Positions 58,679-64,000 of a stretch of 64,000 bases of DNA are shown here, piece by piece; position 1 is the first letter of the stretch, and each line of letters begins with the position of its first letter. Below the pieces are notes generated by a model, which searched no databases, was not told the origin of the DNA, and was given only the letters and a program-made list of their open reading frames with translations. Location: contig NC_073346.2 in the NCBI RefSeq assembly GCF_027580225.2, positions 8,892,001 to 8,956,000 on the forward strand, in the 5' to 3' direction. A program made the position numbers and the translations under genes. Source of the DNA: Misgurnus anguillicaudatus (taxonomy: Eukaryota > Chordata > Actinopteri > Cypriniformes > Cobitidae).

Positions 58679-58895
58679 GACGGGCCATTGAATTATAAGA
58701 AAATAATGCACACCCAAGGTGTCAAAGGACCGGAGTCAATTATTCCTCTTATACCACTGTTACCACAAACATTGCCCTGGTGCCTATTTTTAAGATATTT
58801 GACAAGTTAGGTGTGCGGTTATCAGAAATTAATGCATACCCACGGAACATTTCTCAGCCAATCAGAATACAGCATTCAACAGACCCGTGGTATAA
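58679..58895 (+). mobile_element. TTATACCAC-family element, copy 2
   Basis: It runs from GACGGGCCATTGAATTATAA to CCCGTGGTATAA. Inside are GACCGGAGTCAATTATTCCT and GCCAATCAGAATACAGCATT. It is the reverse-orientation partner of 3661-3912. Confidence 0.7.
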
Positions 58896-59319
58896 AAAAT
58901 TAAAAAACGACTACATTTTGTGACACAAAAACAGTAATATTCGAATACTATGCAGGTTTTCATTTTTGTTTACACGAAATGCATTCTGGTAAACTTGGCT
59001 GTCAAAAGTCAACAGAAGTCACCTCCTGATGCATCCTCAATAAAAGGGACAAATCAAGAGCACATAAGGGGACACATAAGGGGGTTATGTGAACTTGGCT
59101 TGATGCGAACTTGGATTTGGAACAGTACTTGGGCCGCGACTGATGATATTTCACAAGTCCACAAGAACGCAAGTATAGACAAGAACGCATATTGAGAAAT
59201 GACCTTTGTCATTTTGGTAGTCTATTAAGGACAAAATTAATAAAATTTTAAATAAATATAATAAGGATATTAGTGAATTCTTTTTTAATAAAGATGTGAT
59301 TATGGCGATTTTGAAAATG
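58896..59319. other. Unique sequence, no gene recognised
   Basis: Nothing recognised beyond a short repeated CACATAAGGGG motif near 59060. Confidence 0.35.
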
Positions 59320-59536
59320 ATGACCCTGTCTGCCAAAACCCAGTTTGTCATTTTTAGTAATTAACTATTTTCTACATAAAATCATCTAACATAATGTAAA
59401 AAAACATTATGTGAAAATATAACCTTGATATCTTTAATATTGACTGATCAATGTTGAAATCAAAATCAAACTTTGATGCCATACTCAAAAGAAGATTATG
59501 AGACTTCAGCCTGGATTTCACAGACAGGGTCACAAA
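59320..59536. mobile_element. TGACCCTGTCTG element
   Basis: The ends TGACCCTGTCTG and CAGACAGGGTCA are inverted. The right part (AGCCTGGATTTCACAGACAG) is the mirror of the start of copies at 15461 and 61264, showing that the family has inverted ends. Confidence 0.7.
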
Positions 59537-59626
59537 TACTTGATGTGTAAGGGAATATGTCATACATTTTTTACTTAGAAACATCGTCATTTTCGGCATC
59601 TTCTCTTGTCTCTAAGACACGACTTA

Positions 59627-59811
59627 CCTGTAAAAAAAATGCAGCATTAAGTTAAAACAACTTGGTTTTGCAAGTCAATTTTACCTACTATTTAAAGTTT
59701 TGACTTGTGATAAGTTGACATTACTTATCAAATTAAGTTAAACAATTTTACTTGTTTTTATAAGTTATAGTAACATGAAAATATATGTTAATTTGACATA
59801 TTTTTATAGTG
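59627..59811. mobile_element. TAAGTTGA-family MITE, copy 4
   Basis: TA flanks both sides (59625-59626 and 59812-59813). The left end CCTGTAAAAAAAATGCAGC and right end TTTTTATAGTG are family ends. The interior has AAGTTAAAACAACTTGG and ACTTATCAAATTAAGTT. Confidence 0.7.
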
Positions 59812-59813
59812 TA

Positions 59814-60149
59814 TTTCTTCTGCTAAATGGAAAACTATATTTAAACAGTTAGTACAGTTAAGATCTTTGCACATTGGGTCTGAAATTTTTGCACGTTAAA
59901 AATAAATATGACCTCATGTTGTGTCAATCATGTTTACACACTGCTTTCAAAACTTTTGTCCGTCATAAAAAAATTGGATCAGGTTCGATTTTCTGTGTTT
60001 TTCGCATCATAGCAAGCGTTGTGCAAGCGGAGCCAAAATCAAGAATAGCATCTGACAAGTTGATCCACATCGTCGATCACTGCACAAAGTATGACAAACA
60101 AAGTGAGGAATACAAAGATATTGAATATAAAGACAGATAGAAAGTGCCG
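59814..60149. other. Unique sequence, no gene recognised
   Basis: No repeat ends or exon recognised. One 88-codon ORF at 59874-60140 has no recognisable domain. Confidence 0.35.
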
Positions 60150-60640
60150 TGATTATCAGGTGGCCCACACTCGAAATGTGACCGCCGCATTTAATTTAAG
60201 TGTACGCACACACACTCGCACAGATGTCTTCTCGAGTCCAAAGAAATGACCCGAATCCCTTTTTACCCAAACCGGAGTTGCATAAATATTTTTTAAAGAA
60301 AGACCTGACCCTGAGTCCGACCCAGTTGCATGGGACAATTTGGCCAGCTGCTCTATTAATTTTCAAGGTAATGGCTAAAATGTGCATTCAAAGTTGATTG
60401 ACAGGTCTGGCTCAATGAAAATTAATCTATCACTTTTTGAAAAGGACTTGATGCACACACCAAGATAGTTCGGGATAGTTTTGGTCTTCTCTGGTCCGTT
60501 AGGCAAAGACACATTCATTTTAAAATGCCCGAGACCCGATGCCGCTAATATTACCCGACCTGTGTCCAAAGCACACGTGAAACTTTTAGACCCGAACCTG
60601 GTCGGGTCTCATGTTGGACCTTGGGTTTATGGATCTAAGT
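60150..60640. repeat. GACCCGAACC interspersed repeat
   Basis: GACCTGACCCTGAGTCCGAC, CCCGAGACCCGATGCCGC and GACCCGAACCTGGTCGGGTC recur in a style typical of a teleost DNA-transposon relic. A CACCTGGAGCAGTGG piece near 60665 resembles the SINE body at 19090. No clean ends. Confidence 0.45.
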
Positions 60641-61263
60641 GGACATGTGAAGACCTCTAGCGCACCTGGAGCAGTGGACAGTGGCAAAAAAGCTTGCTCA
60701 AGTTAAACAATAGCTTGTTGATATTCATCCATTCGCAGTGAATAATGCTAACATTACGAAGACTTAATTTTGTTTTTTTTTGCGAAGGATTTTTGCAATG
60801 GATAAATTAATATGCATCGGATACAAGGTGTATGTGTGCGTGACTAATTTGTAGAACAACGAATGCAAAAAGCATACGAAAATTACGGACTATATATGCA
60901 AGGATCTTTACTCTACAGACACACATATTGTTTCATTCTTCAGGTTAAAACCACCAGCTTTAACTAATCTGAACTAATATGAGCTTCTTGTGATGAGTGC
61001 TCTCTAATGAATGTCATAGGATGACAAGTCTTGTATTTCCTCAGAAGCCAAAATTCTGTCTCACCCACCAGAAGAAAATGTTCGACACAAGATGCCAAAC
61101 CTAGATCTTTGGTGTTTCGCTGTCTCAATCTTCTGGCTCCCTTTCCTACCCACAAAATGAAAATAAAATCACACATCACTAGAGCTCCTCCATCTGGTGT
61201 CCACCTGCACTGCAGCTTCAAAGTAACCAGTTAATCTAACTACTGTACAACTCCAACAAACAT
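60641..61263. other. Unique sequence, no gene recognised
   Basis: A stretch at 60965-61230 keeps frames open on both strands (66-85 codons) but shows no domain. Confidence 0.35.
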
Positions 61264-61440
61264 TTGTGACCCTGTCTGTGAAATCCAGGCTAATGTCTCA
61301 TAATCTATCCATGAGATTTGGAGCATCAAAATTTGATTACAATCATTGACATGATCTCAGTCAGTCAATTTTAAAGATATATTTTCAGAGAACGTTCTTT
61401 ACACCATGTAGGATGATTTCATTTAGAAAAAAGTAAATCA
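61264..61440 (+). repeat. TGTGACCCTGTCTG-family repeat, uninterrupted copy
   Basis: It begins TGTGACCCTGTCTGTGAAAT and gives the empty-site version (CATAATCTATCCATGAGATT) of the split copy at 15461. Confidence 0.65.
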
Positions 61441-61482
61441 TAAAAACAGACTGAGTTATATTTATTTGCAAAGCAGCTGTCT

Positions 61483-61753
61483 TATAGACGGTTTCATCGG
61501 ACTCACGTGATACACGTCTGGATCCGAACCTTACTTCCGGTTTCGTTTTTTTCAATGGTCTGACTGGTTGCTAAACTGATCTCTTGAACTCTGTTTTGGT
61601 TTCCTAGGTAATCTATGTATTTTTTTCGCTTGTTATATAAATAAACTACGTTTAAAGAACTTTGTTGTTATTTATTCTCAGCGGAGTTTACCGGAAGTTC
61701 ATGCGGACCGCGACAGCCGCTTGTTAATGTTGTTACTGCTGAAACGGTCTATA
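61483..61753 (+). mobile_element. TATAGACGGTTTCA MITE, copy 1
   Basis: The ends TATAGACGGTTTCATCGG and (complement) TATAGACCGTTTCAGCAG are inverted. The interior GATCCGAACCTTACTTCCGG and CTTTGTTGTTATTTATTCTC are shared with copy 2. Confidence 0.8.
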
Positions 61754-61914
61754 TTCAAATGCATCCATAGGAAATCTATAATCTAACAAGCATCTTAAAA
61801 AAAATCAACCCTACCCCAAGCCATTTCGTAGTATAATCATGAAATATTTTATTTATTTGTGTTTGTGGACAATTTTTTGCTTTTTTAGTGTCACTCAGTA
61901 CAAAAAAAAATTAT

Positions 61915-62230
61915 TGTCCCTAGCACTACTTTCTTTTTCGTGTCATTTTATGTATTGTTTTTTTTCTTTTTTTCCATTTTTAAATCATTGTCGCTTGGGG
62001 TTAGATTTGGGGTTTGGAATATAATTTTATGTATTTGTTGTTTTTCTTCCGATTTTTTTACTATTTTCAATTGGGGTTGGGGTTAGAGTTGGGGTTTGGG
62101 TTAGGATGTCTGAAATGTAGCAGAAAGTCGTTTTAATCCCAACCCCAAGTGGCAATGGTAAAAAATAGAAAACAAACTGTGAAAACAATACATAAAATGA
62201 CATGAAAAAGAAAGTCGTGCTACGGACCCG
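61915..62230. mobile_element. Palindromic element, TACTTTCTTTTTCGTGTC family
   Basis: The left arm AGCACTACTTTCTTTTTCGT and right arm GAAAAAGAAAGTCGTGCTA are inverted, with a TTAGGATGTC and GGGGTTAGAGTTGGGGTTTG centre. It is related to 6416-6833. Confidence 0.7.
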
Positions 62231-62311
62231 AAAAACTGTTCGTGCTAAATGACATGAAAATAGCAGAAAATCGTGTCCATGAACACGAATAAATAAATCA
62301 AATTTTGTGAC

Positions 62312-62615
62312 TATAGACGGTTTCATCGGACGCACGTGCGGTGACGCGTTACGCGTCTGGTCCGAACCTTACTTCCGGTTTCGTTTTTTTAATGGTCTGA
62401 CTAGTTGCTAATCTGAACTCTTGAACAAATACCTCATCGAAAATAACAAATGTTTTGGTTTCCCAGGTAATCTATGTGTTGTTTATTTTGTTTGTTACAC
62501 AAATAAAATATGTTCAAAGTACTTTGTTGTTATTTATTTTTAGCAGAGTTTACCGAGGTTACGTGTTGACCACGAAAGCCGCTTGTTTATGTTGTTACTT
62601 CTGAACCCGTCTATA
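62312..62615 (+). mobile_element. TATAGACGGTTTCA MITE, copy 2
   Basis: Same orientation and sequence order as copy 1 (GTCCGAACCTTACTTCCGGT, GTACTTTGTTGTTATTTATT). It differs by a roughly 30-bp insertion near 62425 and scattered substitutions. The two copies lie within 1.1 kb. Confidence 0.8.
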
Positions 62616-64000
62616 CCACGACTTGCCTTAATATTAGGGTGTAAAAATTGGACTTATTGTACAGACTTCACAATTCCTTTTGTTCAAATGTTTTTAAGAA
62701 CAAAGCTAATTTAAGTTTTATTTAAAAGTTTAATTGTTAATAAAACAACAAATACAGTTCAAATTTAACAATGCAAAACTTTCACGCGATTGACCCATGT
62801 GTGTTTACCATTCAGGTATCATTGTCGGGCGAATTACAAGGATGTTTGAGCTTTTTCGGTCAGTGATCTGTATCCAAACACACGGGTCTGAGTGGCCGAG
62901 AGAAGAAAGTGAGCCACTCGAGAGGCGTATAAAAGAGGCTTTTTGTTTGAGACACTTGAGCCTGCAGGAGGAAACGCAGGAGGAATTTCATCACTTTGAT
63001 ACGGCACTCATCACCACAGATGCTTTCCACATTAGACCAAACAGCATCTGCCTCTCGGCAGCATTCTTTGTGTGAGATCGTTTAGCTGGAGTACACTGTT
63101 CCTCAGTTCCACCAGGACACATTTGTCGCCATGTTGACGGACGAAGTGATGGTAAAGGGCACCTTCCTACGCTTCCTGGAAACACAAGAAGGAAGAAATA
63201 GGACAGCCGGAGCTGTCGTCCAATCAGAAGCGCGGCCTTGTCGTCGCCGCTGTCTTTTTGATCTCTCTTGTCGAGCAAGAGCTTGCGGTTGTTCAGCCTT
63301 GTTTGACATTGGGGTGTCTGTTGACAAACGCGGCGACCGGCCTTTGATGCGTGGGTTTAATTACGTTAAAACTGACTGATCGCGCTACTTGCGGTGTTGT
63401 TAAACGTGCTTGTAGTCGCTGCGGCCGAGCAAATTTGAGCCGCGTTAAATCGGCACCCGACGTTCTGATCAAATCTCCCAGCAGCAGGCAATTGAAACAA
63501 TTAGCCAAACACCGCGTTAAGATGATAACAGCTTCCACGATAATTGTTTTATTTCAAGAGCTTTGTTTCCGAGTCGTTCTAATCTTTGAAAGCTAATTAA
63601 ACGCTATGAAGTCGCTAAGCTACCGTAAGGAGATAAGCCGCCACACAAAACAACCAAACCACGCGTGTGCTATTTTGACCGTTTCAAATGAAGTGCTCGA
63701 GAGAAACGTGCATCAGTAGCATCGGCTTTGTGGGTAGATGTAGATGTACGTGGAAGTCATGGATGGTGAGAGAAGATGGAGGAGACATGTTCTAGTGCCC
63801 CATCAAGGACTAAAACTCCAGATAACCTTAAAATAACAAATGATGCTCGGGTCAATTGCATAGACGCTTATCGGGCTTAAGGCCAAGGTGGGGATCTGTG
63901 CTCACTGTCAGCTAACACTCGGCCCTGTCGATACCTCTCGAGTGTTAAACATTCACACTAGGTCATACATTTGCATTCCAAGTCTGTGAGCCAATTCACT
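62616..64000. other. Unique GC-richer sequence, no gene recognised
   Basis: 62880-63600 is CpG-bearing and high-complexity (GTATAAAAGAGGCTTTTTGT near 62927, GCGCGGCCTTGTCGTCGCCG near 63230). GTATAAAAG could be a TATA box, but no downstream exon is recognised. ORFs of 75-95 codons overlap on both strands without domains. Confidence 0.35.

Overview
The window reads as repeat-dense intergenic DNA from a teleost fish, most likely a cypriniform (carp, loach or danio group). The evidence is the repeat content: a DANA-like tRNA-derived SINE, an HE1-like SINE tail, many short terminal-inverted-repeat (TIR) elements of types familiar from zebrafish-group genomes, hAT, Harbinger-like and TTAA-flanked Kolobok-like DNA transposons, and gypsy-type LTRs. 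I recognise no exon of a host protein-coding gene, no rRNA, no functional tRNA gene and no prokaryotic feature. Most open reading frames are chance or lie inside repeats.

Layout. 0-9 kb: unique sequence broken by short inverted-repeat elements, including a TTAA-flanked element nested in an older one (4.1-4.9 kb), two foldback elements (5.5-6.8 kb) and copy A of a hairpin-headed family (6.9-7.6 kb). 9-24 kb: a hAT element with a decayed BED-finger exon (9.1-9.9 kb), several MITEs, a broken SINE (19.0-19.4 kb) and a Harbinger-like element (20.1-20.6 kb), separated by long unique stretches. 25.5-28.3 kb: a young, complete but non-autonomous LTR retrotransposon on the minus strand, with two nearly identical LTRs, a 5-bp target duplication and a Gag-like ORF with an acidic Ser/Asp repeat tail, and no pol. 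28.9-31.0 kb: copy B of the hairpin-headed family, carrying a Crypton-like tyrosine-recombinase fragment and split by a 1.45-kb LTR-like insertion. 32.4-33.4 kb: a hAT element holding a solo gypsy-type LTR. 35.2-39.2 kb: a nest of transposons four layers deep. 40.4-42.1 kb: a split SINE, then an inverted-repeat element containing a Kolobok-like 5' end with a decayed THAP-finger exon. 45.1-47.2 kb: a three-layer nest. 49.2-62.6 kb: four hAT elements with readable 8-bp target duplications, or close to it, among further MITEs, including a hAT inside a MITE (57.4-58.7 kb). 62.6-64 kb: unique GC-richer sequence.

No operon or pathway is present. The genes are the parts of mobile elements: Gag, a recombinase piece, and BED and THAP DNA-binding pieces. 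All but the Gag ORF are broken. The value of the window is in the insertion chronology, because several nested insertions can be checked against an uninterrupted copy elsewhere in the same window. Long unique stretches at 7.7-8.5, 12.2-12.7, 22.0-22.3, 42.3-43.3 and especially 47.7-48.5 kb look like candidate conserved non-coding regulatory DNA, but this cannot be shown without alignment to other fish.
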